64,000 nucleotides of DNA from Pteria penguin (GCA_035048485.1 CM068584.1:59335739-59399738); one strand, 5' to 3'. Shown: positions 45,494-59,680, counted from the first letter of the stretch. A program made the numbers and translations. Notes: generated by a model not told the origin, from the sequence alone.

Positions 45494-48334
45494 ATGAATC
45501 AAGATCTAGACAGTTTGCGCGTACCTGAGCTTCAAGGTTATTTGCGGGCAAGGGGTGTTACAGTTTCCGGTTATAACAAAAGGACGTTAAAAGACCTAGC
45601 AAAGGCCGTCGAGGCACTAAATTTGCCGATTGACCCAGATTACCATAAAGACTCTGTCCTGAATGACATTAAACGGAAGCTTAATAAAGCTGGTTTGCCG
45701 GATTCTAACCCTCCAGAAATCGATGGATATACATCGAACTTTTCGTTCATTCCAGATTTTGGTTTGGATTGATGTTTTCAACTACCTTATATTTAGCAAA
45801 TCTGAATATGATGGCAAAAAAACTGAAGGGGTACAAGTCGTTCGAGGACTACCGTCTATTTTATGATGGACATGTAGAAAATATGATGTACAATCCCATC
45901 TCAGAAATAAGTGAAGTCTGCCTGTTTAAAGCCAAAGTCAAGCCAACACAAAGGGACAAAACATACCTAAATAGAGACCACTATGATTTGTGGTTTTGCG
46001 ATGGATAAAGGTGATGGATCTGTCATCACAGGGCACTGTGACTGTATTGGAGGGTAAGATTATAATTTTGATATATTTTGCATCATAATGAATGACTTGG
46101 AATCGCCTTGTATCTATCACAAAACACAGGTATTCGTAAATAAATAATGTGATCTTTTGATACAAATGTACTTTGAAACGGCTCCCTCCCTTTAGAATGC
46201 CGGTGTCCACAACAACAAAAAACTGGGATAATATCTGCCCAGATATCTCAGTTGGTGGAGCATCTGTCATAGAGCGTAGATCCTGGTTCGAATTCCACTC
46301 TGGTCAGCAATTTTTCATTCTGTCTGTTACATAACAATAAACTTACTTATTGGATACTATAAACAAGTAAATAAAAATAAAATTAGTTACAGATAAACAT
46401 GATAAATGCACCGAAATAACAGGAAACATGACACATAATATCCAAATAGAAGAAATTACTTTTGTTAAATCATCTTTTACACCACTAAATTGTGAATTTA
46501 GAATTTGAACATAAAATTTTCATTTTGTAGTGCTGATGGAGCTTGCAGGCATCTTGCAGCTTCATTGTATGAACTGGAGGCATTTGAATTAAAATCTTGC
46601 ACAGAGGGCGAAAACCAGTGGATGAAAAGGCCTCGTCACAATGTCCCCATCCCTGTAAGGCACCTTACCATTGTTAAGGCAAAGTATGGAGGAGTTGTCA
46701 ACCAGACACCGAAACCACATAGTGACTTGTATGACCCTAGGCCTGAAGAGGAGCGAACAGCCCATAACCTTTGACCAAAAGAAGGAGTTTGGTATTAAAC
46801 TACGAGAGGTAATTAAAAGCATACATATGTACATGTACTATCAAAATCTGTTAAAAGTGAAATGTACATCCGATTAATAATCAGATTGGTTCACAAGTGT
46901 TCGATCGAATTTTGTGAAATTTGCGTATTCAAGCTTTGATTATTGAAGTGTGATTATACTGATCAACACTGACTGGTGGGGTGGGAATTCAAGTACATGC
47001 AGTACAATTCATCCTGTGTAAGGTCAGAGTCAGACCACCTACAACACACGGTCGAGGGGTCTTTATATCTCCATATTGATCTCCTAGGGAGTTATTAACC
47101 AGATTTCGGGCTGTCAGAGACATTGGGGTTAATCGATTATTGAAAAGTATGATCAATATGATTGTTCGGCTATTGATAATCGATTATCGGTGATAATTGC
47201 TACATCACTAACAAAATTCAAATCAAACTAGAATAAGATATGTTTGGTATGGATACCCTTAGTGACACTTAGTGATTTGAACTTTTTTTGAAATATGAAT
47301 AATAAATATCAAAGATAGATAAAAAGAATTTTGCACATCATAGTAAATGCTAATGTTGACTTATTTAATGAAAATATTTTCATTTTGCCTTTTGATATCA
47401 ACTAAACTAATGATACTTTTTTTTTTTAATTGCAGATTTCAGGAAATACTCAGGCTCTTGATGTTTTATTACATCCTGATGACATGCCAGAGAAGACAGA
47501 ACTTAATAATAACAAGAAAAGATATCACAAAAGTTTCAATTCAAAATTTCGTAACAGAATTCAAGAAGGTAGAAAACCCACAAAATTATCACTGAAAATG
47601 TATGTGAACAGTTTTATGACACAATTACAATAAATAAGGAGAATGTGGACAGTATATTATATAAGACAGATGGACAAGGATCAAATGACTTATGGTATGA
47701 GATGAGAGCAAGGCCTTTTTGACAGCTTCAAATTATGAGCAAGCCTGTAAGTAACATAGAAAAAGACAAATCACCGTCTAAAAAAACATTCCTCAACAAC
47801 TTGCTAGGAAAAAACAGACTAGATGAAGCTAATCTTCCTGCTCCTTTGAAATGGGGAAGACAAAAAGAAGGGATAGCTCGTAAAATGTATGCCAGAATAG
47901 AAAGGAGAAAGCATATCCGTAAAAAAGTTATGGAGAAAGGACTTTTGGTCAGTGAGGACTATCCAATTCTTGGATGCAGTGTTGATGGTATCTGTGTTTG
48001 TAAGTGCAAGCCTCAGCATCCACAGAAAATCATAGAAATCAAGTGTCCTTATTCCAAAAGATTGGCTAATCCAAAAGATGTTGCAATCGAAGCACATTGC
48101 AGTAAAGATGAGACTACTGGGAAGTGGATTGTCCAGCCATCATGCCAGTACTATGCCCAGATACAGGGACAACTTGGTCTTTATGCATTAGATGAAGCAG
48201 ACTTAGTGATATATACCAAGTGTGGCATCCATATTTCTTCTGTAAAGTTTGACAAACAATACTTTGATAAAATGATTTCTTCTTTGATCATGTTCTATAA
48301 AAAGTATATCATCCCAGAATTGTTAAAATCTTGA
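45494..48334 (+). CDS. SAP-SWIM-YqaJ nuclease gene (copy 2, 5' end complete, frame broken)
   Basis: First ATG at 45494 opens MNQDLDSLRVPELQGYLRAR, a SAP DNA-binding motif (to about residue 40), then the region found at base 1 onward in copy 1. Exons 45494-46053, 46531-46808 and 47436-48334. Extra single bases near 45769, 45816, 45992, 46757 and several in exon 3 (47514-47790) break the frame where copy 1 is open. Substitutions also occur, for example HIRKKVMEKG where copy 1 has HIRLKVLEKG. Taking the copy 1 frame, the protein would be about 574 residues: SAP, middle region, SWIM finger, then YqaJ nuclease. Confidence 0.75.
46237..46307 (+). repeat. tRNA-like sequence in intron 1 (copy 2)
   Basis: Same as 500-570. 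Confidence 0.5.
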
Positions 48335-48583
48335 TTAAAACATTTATTTGAAAGCATTTTGTTTCATGTATTTTTATACCCCCTTAATGCAATTCGGGGG
48401 CATCTAGTTTTTGTCCTGCCTGTCTGAGACTCTCACATTTTTTACCTTGACATTTGTTTCTAATATCAAAGATGCCACTTGGGGCATTCGTGTTTCACAA
48501 ACATAGCATGTGAACATCGAGATATTGTCCACTTCTGCTATCAATTTGCATGATAAGTAGCCAATATATTTATCTTAAGTACT

Positions 48584-48689
48584 AGTTGACATAATTATCT
48601 GACAAGTCGACATAATTGAAATTATCAATTAGCTATAATTAAATTGATTTGTCAAATAACTGTCAACTTGTCAGATCTTCATGTCAACT
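48584..48689. repeat. Hairpin between convergent genes (copy 2)
   Basis: Counterpart of 2832-2937 with the same arms. Confidence 0.6.
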
Positions 48690-48840
48690 CATTAAATAAA
48701 CATTTTGGTTCATTATCTGGCAAGTTGTTGGCAGGAGTGTGCAAAATTAATAAAACAAACTTGTATTGAATAATGAGTACATTCATTTAGATACCAAAAT
48801 TTTAATTCTCAAATCTAACTGGAGAAACTTTAGGTGATGA

Positions 48841-51518
48841 TTAGACTTTGACAAGTTTAGAATCTAAATTGCACAAACAAGCACAAACTCCAACAATCTG
48901 GTCATATAGAGGATGCAACCTTAAAGGAATTTGAGTTTGTAAAATTTTGAAGTTCTTTAGTCTTCCGATTGCACGTTCCACATGTATTCTAGCACTTGCA
49001 ATTCTACGAGTTTTTGTAACTGCTCTGCTACTGAGCTGTCGACCTAATGAAAAGGGTGGAATATTCAAAGTAGCTGAATGCTGTGCTAATAAATCACGAA
49101 TTAGAAAACCACGATCAGCCATTACATCGTCACCATGCTCCAAGTAATTTAAAAAACCACTTTCCTCCACAATGCGTCTGTCTGATATGCTTCCAGTGAA
49201 TAATTTTGAAATGAAGGTGAATGATCCAGTTGGAGAAATTGATATTAAAGCTTTTAGTGTGTTGTGATGTTTGTACTGAGACCAGGTTATCCTTTGAGCT
49301 GATGGCAGACTAGGTTTTTGGACAAAAAATTCAGTGCAGTCTATGATGGATCTTGTTTTCGGAAAATGTCGGAATGCTGTTGGGCGATTGGATGTAACTT
49401 GCTCCTTGGTAGGCCATGATATAAGAAAATTAAGTTTCAAGTATAAAAAGTTGATCCATGTTGTAAAAATCCTGCTTATACTAGAGGAATGGATTCCGAA
49501 CAGGTCACCAAGAACTTCCACAATCAAAACCTCTTCTTAGTCTTAGTAGTGTTATGAGGAATTCTTCTTTGATATCTAGCTTTCTTTTTGGTCCAACTCT
49601 TCTGTTCTATAAAATAATGTGAATAGGGTCGATGTAGTTTAAAACTTGTATGGTAGAATAAAGTGATGTATCTATAAATATAAAAACCAGATGTAAACAA
49701 AATACTGAAACACTAACTGGAAATATTGATAAAACTTATTCAAACTTGTTAACAGCTTATTTTTACTTGTACTTACATTTTTTGACTCTGTTGTATCTTG
49801 TCCTCTCCAGTAATTTAGCTTTTCTGCTGTGGGTTTAATCCAAGAAAACAGAAAAGTAAACATGGCAAGAGTGAGTCCTGCAAAACAAAATAAAAAAATA
49901 TCATTAAGAAATATTTGAAATCATTCAGATTATTATGAAAAATAAAACTTGTACCGACAACCGTACCATACTACAAGACAAAATTTTTTGATCAATTAAT
50001 TTTGTAAATATTGTTGACCTAGTACAGACAGACAGACACTGTCATAGACAGAAATCGCCTACTCATATATCGATATGGCTTTGAAATCCGACTTATAAAG
50101 TATTTAAGACTATCAATGCAAAAGTATACCTGTATAGAATTTGCATGAGTTGTCATCCTTCAAAACAGAGGATGTAAACATTCGCCTCGGTAGTTGTTGC
50201 TTGTCCATGAGATCCTGGGTGGTAAATGGATTCAAATGTTCCATATTTACATCAGTTTGAGTACTGATTTCACAGGTTTCCTTACGAGTACATGTATTTC
50301 CGGTAGAGTCTATGATGGATGTGTACACCTCAATTTCAGCATGTCCAACCTCACCATATCAATCTATAAACAAATATTGGATAGAATTGAAGCTAAATAA
50401 TTCAAGAAATGATAATTTCAAAGATCACAATAAGATTAATGATGATTGTGTGAGTGTTATAGGAATGGGAATTTATTTAGATTATAATTTTGATATATAT
50501 ATACATCATGCATGTTACATGTATATATAAATAATATAAGCACAAATAGAGACCATGATGTATATATATATATGAAATCACTACTTGACTATTCGTCATT
50601 AAGTCAATAAGTGAATTGTGACACTAGCATTGCCGTTGGTGTAGTTGTTATGCACTTGGCTTGCGGAGCAGACGATCCGGGTTCGAATCCAGGCTGCACC
50701 ACTATGTTTGATAGGTTTGTCACCTCCTGCTTCCATGTCACAATATGACTGAAAAACTGTTGAAGCCTTAATCAACCAACCAACCTAACATCTACAAACC
50801 AATGGCTACCATGTCAGAGCACAGGGTTAACCGTGCCCAATGTCTGCCTATATTGTACATGTAGTCATAGTGACTGTGAGTCACACTTGCTATCTATTTT
50901 TTTTTACTTTTCAGGCATATCATAAATTTCTAAAAATACTTTTATAAAAGAAATGAAGTACATATACCTTTGTCATTACCACAGCTATTGATTTCATTAT
51001 CCTCTATCGTGATAGTTTCTGCTACATTTTGTATGCTCCCTTCGGAATCTACTGGCAGTGGCATAGAATACATATGATCATCTTTATCTATGATTTCACT
51101 GAGATCAATTGCATCTGGTCCCTTCACTCCCTTGACATCATCATGAGCACAAAAAAGTTCTTTTTTTATGCGTTTGACAATACATGGCTTCGCTCTTTTC
51201 ATAGGAGATTTTCTTTTTCTTTTACTCGACAGGATACGGACCTCAAGGTCTGTAGCACTGGCAGGTAGTGGATCTGGGTGTTCTGCGGTCGGCCCTTTGC
51301 CACCTATGAAATGCTTGGAACAAATATAGGTCTCTTTTCTAACATTTTCGGCACTGAAAAATTTTCGGCCACAAAGTCTCACCCATCGCTCGCATTTTTC
51401 TCTCTGTGTTTTTGGCTTTGGGAAAGGGATAAAAAACACACCTTCCGACTCGGGTCTTACGCCGATATATCTCGAGTCACTGTTACAACTACCATGACAA
51501 ACAATGTTCAACAGGCAT
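48841..51518 (-). CDS. THAP-domain DDE transposase (copy 2, frame broken)
   Basis: Exons at 51518 to about 50968 (THAP), about 50349-50130, 49877-49777 and 49606-48841, parallel to copy 1. An extra A near 51499 shifts the start of the THAP exon, and an extra A near 49522 shifts the frame just before VEVLGDLFG. Splice sites and the DDE region are otherwise the same as at 3089-5763. Confidence 0.75.
50631..50785 (+). mobile_element. tRNA-headed SINE in transposase intron (copy 2)
   Basis: Same as 4877-5031. Confidence 0.75.
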
Positions 51519-51681
51519 GTCTTATCTGATCTTTCTCATTCGATTATATCTACCGTGTAAAAACCTCTTTTTCTTTGCCGTATAGATTGTCTATATTTGT
51601 CCTATTTGTCCGGTCTTCCGCATGCCGCTTATGCTCTTAAAAATAATGCCGCTTATGTTGCGTCAAATTGGCAAAACGACT

Positions 51682-52114
51682 ATTCATGCTTACTATTACC
51701 AGATGCAAATGTACATGTCAAACAGACAGTTTTGTGACTTTGTTGTTTGGTGTCCAAATGATTGCTATATTGGAAGGGTGTAAAAAGATGACGTCCTATG
51801 GAGGGGAATGTCCGCAGAAGCAAAGGAATGTCATAGATGCTGTGTTGTGCCAGAGCTGCTGAAATCGATTCATAAGCCGGCAAAGGGTTCTGCGATAAAG
51901 TACCCTCTGTACAGCCGACAAAACAGAAACCAATATCAACTTCAAGTGAATCCGAACAAAACAGAAAGTACTGTATATGTGCGGCAATAGATGATGGAAG
52001 GAAAATGGTGTTTATGCGATAATGCAAACTGCCCAAAAACAATGGTTTCACTTAATGTGTATTAAGATGAAACATGTGCCAAAAGGGAGATGGCTTTGCA
52101 AGGACTGCAGATGA
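51682..52114 (+). pseudogene. 3' half of the YqaJ-PHD gene (copy 2)
   Basis: Same organisation as 5927-6357. Here the frame through CCVVPELLKSIHKPAKG and QNRNQYQLQVNPNKTES stays open where copy 1 loses bases. PHD finger at about 51967-52114 still has the two shared shifts. Confidence 0.7.
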
Positions 52115-52677
52115 CCCATTGTTGTATTAATTTTATCTGTGTATTTTAGTTTGTGCTTGTATGCGATATTCATTAGATACCCGGTTCTCTGAAGACCGGG
52201 ACAACTTGAACAACCATAAATACAACATATCGGAATGATTTATGTCAATGGGCGAGTTTATGCGTCTACTTGGGTTGATACTCGGCTATTTTCTACGCAC
52301 GCGCGTTGAAATGTACGCTTGAACGGAAGGGTTGCTACTCGAGTGAAAAATGGACGAACGAAGATGTCCTTTTCAACATTTTCTGTTCAGATCCGACGAG
52401 TACACTGATATCAAGCAATACCATAGACTCTTCATTAATTTCAACCTTCGTAATACTGCAGTACTATTCGAGACGAAAATACGTTTCAATAAAAATCTCA
52501 GATAAATAGAAATAAACAAAGTTCATGTACAAAATATAATACAAGCGTTTTATATTATATAATATAAGACAGAGATGTTTCAACGATAAATAGAAATATA
52601 CAACAGTTCATGTACAAAACTATATTACAAGTACATGTATATAAATATAAGAAAAAGATGCTTCACTGTCACAAGAT

Positions 52678-53200
52678 TTAAACTTGTATAACTGCCATCA
52701 ATGTGCAGTTTACTCTGTAGAATTGCTTTGTCAAACCACTCTCATCAAGATGAACAAAATCTGGAAGATAATCAGATGGAAAGTGAATTTCCGGCAATGC
52801 ATCAAAGTTAATTTTAATTTTATTTTTCAACTTTTGATTGATGTGTTTGCGTTGCGCATCGAATGAATTTTTCGTCAATCCAGGAGTCTTCCTCGTTCCA
52901 AAATTTTTGATATAAGAACACGGTTTACACCTTCAGAAAATAGTCGACCAACCAACTTCCTGATGTCTGAAAATTTCCTTTGGGGAAGACGTTGCAGAAA
53001 TGCGTTACCACCAACGCAAACGAAAACTAATGTCCGGATTATAGTCTCTTATATTTTCGACGAATCTTTCGTTGATATCTGATGCACGCAATCCACCTTT
53101 TCTGTAGAATTTTTACCTCGTGCGGAATGGAGAGATTTCCACCACAGAAACTCTCAAGTCTAAGGATATAGCTTGAACCGTAAAGAGCTATTTTCGTCAT
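52678..53200 (-). pseudogene. SGNH-like domain (copy 2)
   Basis: As 6920-7439, with extra bases near 52984, 53030 and 53115 that further break the frame. Confidence 0.55.
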
Positions 53201-54661
53201 GCTGTATCTTAGAGTTTCATAGAGAAACTGATGTTGAAAATCATGACCCCCTTCATTATATATATACATTGTAATATCAAATATTAATTTAGTTAAGCAT
53301 TTGAGAACTATTCAAATCAGTAAAGAAATTAAAATAAAATCATTATTTATATAATACTAAATGCTATGTAGTTAAGTGTTTTGAGAACTATTCGAATCAT
53401 TAATCATTAAGGAAATTAATGTAGAGTTATCAGTTTCAGATAATTAAGATAACTGTGGATCTGCTGATAATTACAATAATTAGAATATTAATATATTCAA
53501 GATATTATAATTATCGAATATAAAAATCGTTAATTTATGTCTATCATCAACAAACTTCCTTTATAGCTATAATTTATATATTGTATTATTATAAAAGATA
53601 AAAAGGCCCTTTAGGCCCATTATTAATTGTAATAAAAGTAAAGCACAAATTTATTGTTGTAATGGGGTAGTAAACTACACGCGAGTTTGAATGTCCCATT
53701 GTAAGGAAGTTTCCTTTGTATTGTCTTCAATCTTCTGAAATAAGTTGGCACCATAGTATACTACCCCCGGTGGTATATATAACAAAAGAATAAGTACATA
53801 TCTCCTTTTCCTTTATGCGTATTAGACGCCATTCGGTTATTACAAGTGCCATTCCGCATTTTATACCTCCACTCCGGTTATTCTATGTACCGATGATATA
53901 CTTATAAATGATTTATAAGGCTTCAGTCTTTATGCATAACTAATTCTTTGACATGAAATTTCATTCAGTGTCAATGTATGGAGATCTGTTTCTGTCAATA
54001 GTGTTCAGTATTTTCGATGTTTGCCTTGTATATTATCAATTATTTCATATATTTACCTAAGACATGAGCCTTTTTGAGTATAACATACTAGTATTTATTA
54101 TCGTTCAAGATATGTAATGAAATGCCGAATCAAATAGAGGTCCAACTAGGAATTTCGAAATCAACCAAGTACTTTATAGTTGAATCGTGTACATACATAC
54201 TGAAAAGAAAATAAACACATAAAAAGGCGTAACGTATAACGGAAGGCAACAAAATCTACAATAATATATATGCAACATGCATGATGTACCAAAAGTCGTT
54301 GTTTCATACGTTTCTTTGTTAAACAAAGGTGGGGATTGTGAGATGAAAATGGGGATTGCAATATATATATATATCTTTTCCAGGAACGATTTAAAAAATC
54401 TAATTGATTTTTTTTTACTAATTTTCACTTGACACCGATATTAGAACACTTCTTATACTTCATTTCAGTATTTTATTCCCCTGTATTCAACTTTCCACAC
54501 GTCAATGCAATTAAAACATTCCGCAAGGAATGAAAGAAAGTATCGAAACGTTTTATTCTCAATTTAAAAGTATGATACTGAAGTGATTCTTTGAAAGAAT
54601 ATCGCTTTATGCCAGACTGGCATGCCTACTCAGTCCATAATCCAAGGCTTTTTGCAATCAA

Positions 54662-55291
54662 TACGCAGTTGTGTTAAGGCAATACACAATTATATAATGT
54701 TGCAGAAAACCCGCCAAAACAACATGACGTGATTGTGACGTCACTATGGCTCAGTGCATTATATGAAGCGGTAGACACTGCAACAATAAACATGCCAAGA
54801 AAAACGCCGTTGTGCAACCTTTTCCTCAACTCTGTTGTGTAATTTCACATAAAGACTGTTCTATATCTGCTTAAAATGCGTTTTGCTGGGCCTAAGTTTT
54901 AGATTATAAAATATTATCAGAATTTCAATTTAATTAGACAATGTCTTATAAGACTACACCATTCAACAATTACGCCTCTAAGAAGTTGGGCACAGTTATA
55001 AATATTATTGATAGATTTCCATTTATTATTTACAACAAAATTTTATTACCAAATGGGGCAATGTACCTTGCACTTGTTGGATGTTTGTTGTTAATACTAC
55101 ATATGCTATATATAGCAGTCACGTGATTGCAACAACAAGGGATAAAATGTAAACGTTTGAAAAAGTAAACTTTTTAAACAATTGCATTTTTACCATTTTT
55201 GCAGAAATAATTTATTCTATTTCTTATGCGGTTTTCAATACAGACTATATAATGTCAATCACGTCGTGGACTGCCTTAACGTTACTGCGTA
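54662..55291. mobile_element. MITE family A (copy 2)
   Basis: As 8899-9529, with the same ends and TA flanks. Confidence 0.7.
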
Positions 55292-55787
55292 TCTACAATT
55301 ATGGAAACTTCTGGTAAATACACATGTAGCCGGATATACATATTATTAAAACATTTTCCCCATTTGTAATTAATGGAATCGAGATCGAAGAAATAGTCAT
55401 TTTAAGGCTGAAATTTGTTGGAAGGAGTGGCTTTAAAATTAAAAATGTAAATGTCACCAGTGCTTTATCAGTGCTTCTCGATTCATTAATGTATCCGATC
55501 TATTTTTTTTTTTCCAGATCCCAATTCAACAGTTATCAGACACATAAAGGCTTTAATACCTTTAGTGAATCAGGATCTCAGGATGTATTTTAAGAGATTG
55601 GTTTCCTTTGCTAGGATAGAAAATGGAGCTCTGGTAGGAATATCTAGATATTAAAATAATAAAATTGAAACTAGTATCTATAATGTTCAATTGTGATATA
55701 CAAGACCTAGATTTTAAATTACATGTATTAAGTCTCAAATCAATATGTCTTTTTGCTTTCAAGTAGGTCTGAGAAACATAATAATAC

Positions 55788-56022
55788 ACTACTTACCTGA
55801 TTGACTGCGGAATTACCGGATTGACCAAAAAAGTTACCGGATTGACCAGGTTTTTTAAAGTTTTTTTTTGGCAGATATGGATCGAGTGACGTTGGTTACA
55901 GGAATTACACGACTTTTTAGGCAAAAAACGCATTCCGGGAAGTTGTAGTAATAGTTGCAAATTCCTCCGTTTGCGCCGCGACTAGTAACTCTAGTTTCTT
56001 AGTGGTATGAATCGGGAATATG
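55788..56022 (+). repeat. Repeat family B (copy 2)
   Basis: As 10024-10260. Confidence 0.75.
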
Positions 56023-56366
56023 AACTTGTGTACATAGCTTAATTTACATAAACCAAATTACATGAATATGAATTTAATTATTTAATGTCATTTTATTTGC
56101 AGGTTTCAAATATATAAAGTCAATACAAGTCAAGTTGAAAATATTACAACTGGAAGAAGATATAAATATTACAAATGGACGTTTCAAAATAACGATATAA
56201 CTGTATATATATTGATAGGAGATATTCATATAACGTGTTTCTATATACATGTATCGTGCTAAGATATCACAAAAGACATGTTAATTCAATGAATTAATGA
56301 ACTTAAATTGAGGTTGTCAGCCGTTGTATCTAAACCATCGAAATACGGTGCAATAATTAATTTAGA

Positions 56367-56415
56367 TACAACGTTTCCAGCTCTTGCCACGTGGAGGCCA
56401 CCACTTCAAGAGCCA
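56367..56415 (-). repeat. Repeat motif C (copy 2)
   Basis: As 10604-10652. Confidence 0.65.
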
Positions 56416-56675
56416 TAAAAAATTTAATAATAATACTAAAAATTATAGAATAAAGTAGAATTTGAAACAAAAATGTTAAGATACAAACCCCCAAAAATTT
56501 AATAATAAGAATAGAATTTTTAAACAAAGATATATAATTTAACTGAAAGAAGTGTGAAAGGAAAATAAAGATTTACAGAAAATTCAAAATTGGAGAATGA
56601 AAGTAATCAAAATAAAAAATAAAATACACCAAAAATGATTAATAGCAACTAAGTTGGCTAAAGAAGTAAAAAATA

Positions 56676-57214
56676 CTAATAATAAATATACTCAATGAAT
56701 TTTAAAAAGCTTTGACGCACCAGTCCATTCTTGTTGCCTAATGTGACTATAGTCCCGTTGCTGGTCCAGAACAGGTTACCAGGATTCGATCTCATGTATT
56801 TCTCAACGTCCAGATGAATTAGGACTTGAGAGTGGCTGCGTACGGCGGAGGAATGCTGGGCAAAATGAATGTATTGTGTATTCATCCCACGAAGGCCGTA
56901 CTACTTGATGGAAGGCATGGCAGACAGGGTGGTACCATGGGCACAATAACTGACGTCCCCGGGATCCCGGATTGGCGTTAGGAGGGTTCTCAAATCTACC
57001 TCTGTTGAATGGCCGCTACTGGCTCGGACCTGGTGCCCATCGTCAGAGATCTGAAGTCTGGATTTCTCCATCGTGTCTGCGAGGAACCGGACGCAGGTAG
57101 GGGAGAAATGGCGGAATCCTTGTATCGCCTGCAGATCCTCACCCAACCATGGGATGACATAGGCAAGGATGCCTCGTGGCGCAAAGCCTGCACCAGACGT
57201 TTGGAGTCAGCAAC
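56676..57214 (-). pseudogene. KptA/Tpt1-like (copy 2)
   Basis: As 10914-11452, with the same TAG and frame change. Confidence 0.75.
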
Positions 57215-58431
57215 CTGTATAATTACAAAATTCTGTCATCAATGGGTTGTATGTAGTAACAAATCTCTTACTCTACTCAATCAACCTTGGTAAACATCAA
57301 TGTTATTAAACAGACATGCATAGAATACTTTGATAATACAATTATCTGTGTTTAAAATTTTAAATCTATTATTGATAATACAAAACTTTCTATATAGTTG
57401 TAATGGCTATACCTTCCCTTTTTGCTGTTAACAGTAAATTAAAAAATTATCATTTTACATAAAAAACAAGTATGCAGTTTTTGATACACATGTTAACAGT
57501 GTTTTGAGTCACTGATGTGAAATTTGGGGTTTTCATAAAGCCAATGATACGGAAACGTATAAAAAAAAGTAATCAAAAGCGTATACGGAAACTTATTTTG
57601 TAAATTCAGGTAAGAAATATCCGTAAAAAGTAATCCTTATATGTTATAATAGGTATATATTTCGCAAGTTATTCTTATTATTTGTTTCAAATACATTTTA
57701 GACTTTAATGCACTTTTGTTTTGTAAATAAATAAATCCTTTACATGTCATACAATAAATCACAATTTAAAAACCAACAATTTTTCGATGTATATATATCT
57801 TCGATAAATGATATAAAATTTTAGTTTACTTTTTATATTTATAAAAAAAAATTTCTATTTTACATCAAGTATATATACAGACAATAAACAAATAAAGAAA
57901 CAATATGAATTACAAAGGAATATATGATAAATACTAGACATAATTTTTAATACTTATGTTTAAGAATATTAAATAACTGCGTCGATGTAATAAAAATAAA
58001 AAAAGAAAATAACATATCTTTGTGAATTGGCGACATTTCAGGAAGGATTTAAAACATACAAAGCGAATCATTTAGTAATCGTTGGGTATATTTACAAAAT
58101 AAGGAGGGCCCATACACGTTCTGGGTGAAGTATTAAAATTCAGATAAATGTTTGTCAATATATGTATGATATATATTGTGTTCATCTTGAAGTTAAATTA
58201 TTACTTTATATTTATAATATCTAATGTGCCAAATGGCATGAAGAAATAAATGAACAAAACTGAACTGAATGGTTGGGAGTAGATTATCGACCAAGTACTT
58301 GTCTATAGTATTGCGTAATATTACGACCACGGGTTGACTGGATGAATTATCACACCTTGTGTCATTTAAAGGTATTAATAAGCTACACTTCCGACGGTCG
58401 TGGTATTAAAAATAATGCTAATAATATTTAG

Positions 58432-58966
58432 ATATTTGGATGAACCATGAAACACTTGAGGACAACTACATTTCATCTACTGTAAAAGAAAGATTAATTG
58501 ATATTCATAAACAATCACTTATGTCAGAAATTAATGCATCATCAAAAGTTTTTTTTGTATAAGCACCTAAAGTCACGCTACAATCATATTTAACAAAACC
58601 TATATATGACGAATATAAGAAACCTATCAGTAAGATACGTCTCTCTTCACATTGCTTAACAGTTGAGACCGGTACATATAAGAACATTCCCTTACAGAGA
58701 CGTATTTTTCATCATGTAATACTGATAAAGAAGATGAATTTTATTTTATACTGAAATGTCCTACATATAATGACTTGAGAATGCAATTTTTGAAACCTTA
58801 TTTTTATAGAAGGCATTCTGTCTTTAAATTAATTTTACTTTTATGTTCAGATAAACTAATGATCTTTGTAACTCGGGGAAATTTCTTTAAAAATCATTTA
58901 TTAAACGAAAATATATGTAAATGGTTTGAGTATTTAGTATTGTATTACTATACTTGCTATCAATGA
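58432..58966 (+). pseudogene. LINE ORF2 3' end (copy 2)
   Basis: As 12671-13205. The tail MRMQFLKPYFYRRHSVFKLI stays open to 58966 here. Confidence 0.55.
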
Positions 58967-59395
58967 TATCTCTATCGTGTTTGATAACATTCATGTACAA
59001 CAGTTATATGTGTGATTTGACCTAGTAAATATGTTTATTCATGTGAATTTCTAAGAGTTTTGCATTGATTATGAGTTCAATAGCGGCATTACATGATTAC
59101 ATAAATATTCACAGTAATCACAGTTAATGATTACCAGCGGATTGAAGAATTATTTAATCTTTATTTTCATGAAATAAATGGTACTTCCTTTGAAATCCCA
59201 TAAACATCCTCCCTCTCTCTCTATTTCTTTATTATTATTTTTGCTCCATCCAACCCATATATATATCATATCATATCAATGACCATTTATTTCCCATGAA
59301 ATCGTGAGAATATGACGTAGATAAAATTTGGTTTCAAGAAATGATGGCTTTATTGCCTTTAACCATGTAGCCATTGGTTTCATCCAATAACCAAG

Positions 59396-59680
59396 GAATG
59401 TAAGCAAATGGTTGTTTATTGCAAGAAATGTGATACTTGGTATCATAACCATTGTGAGGGTATTGTTGGATCGGATTTCGGGTTCTTGGCAAAAACTGAT
59501 TTCCCCTACTTTTGCATCAAATGTTGTGTCCCTAATAGGCAATTTGACTTTGATTTGTCTTTGAAGAGACTTGAAATTGCTGTGCGCAATAAGAAGTGGT
59601 ATGAAGCAGCTAGAGTTGAAAGCATTTTGCTACGCAATCACAAATTGCAAAGTTCCAAGAGCGCGAATTTTGACAATTGA
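59396..59680 (+). CDS. PHD-finger protein fragment (copy 2)
   Basis: Identical protein to 13637-13921. Confidence 0.55.
   Translation, partial: ECKQMVVYCKKCDTWYHNHCEGIVGSDFGFLAKTDFPYFCIKCCVPNRQFDFDLSLKRLEIAVRNKKWYEAARVESILLRNHKLQSSKSANFDN

Larger units (their letters stand above)
45373..51681. mobile_element. ISL2EU-like DNA transposon, complete element (copy 2)
   Basis: 6309 bp bounded by AGTCCGTTTGCC (45373-45384) and GGCAAAACGACT (51670-51681), 10 of 12 inverted matches. AT lies on each outer side (45371-45372, 51682-51683), consistent with a 2-bp target duplication. Contents: SAP-SWIM-YqaJ gene (+) and THAP/DDE transposase gene (-), convergent, with a hairpin between stops and a SINE in a transposase intron. 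Both ends abut YqaJ-PHD coding sequence. Confidence 0.65.
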
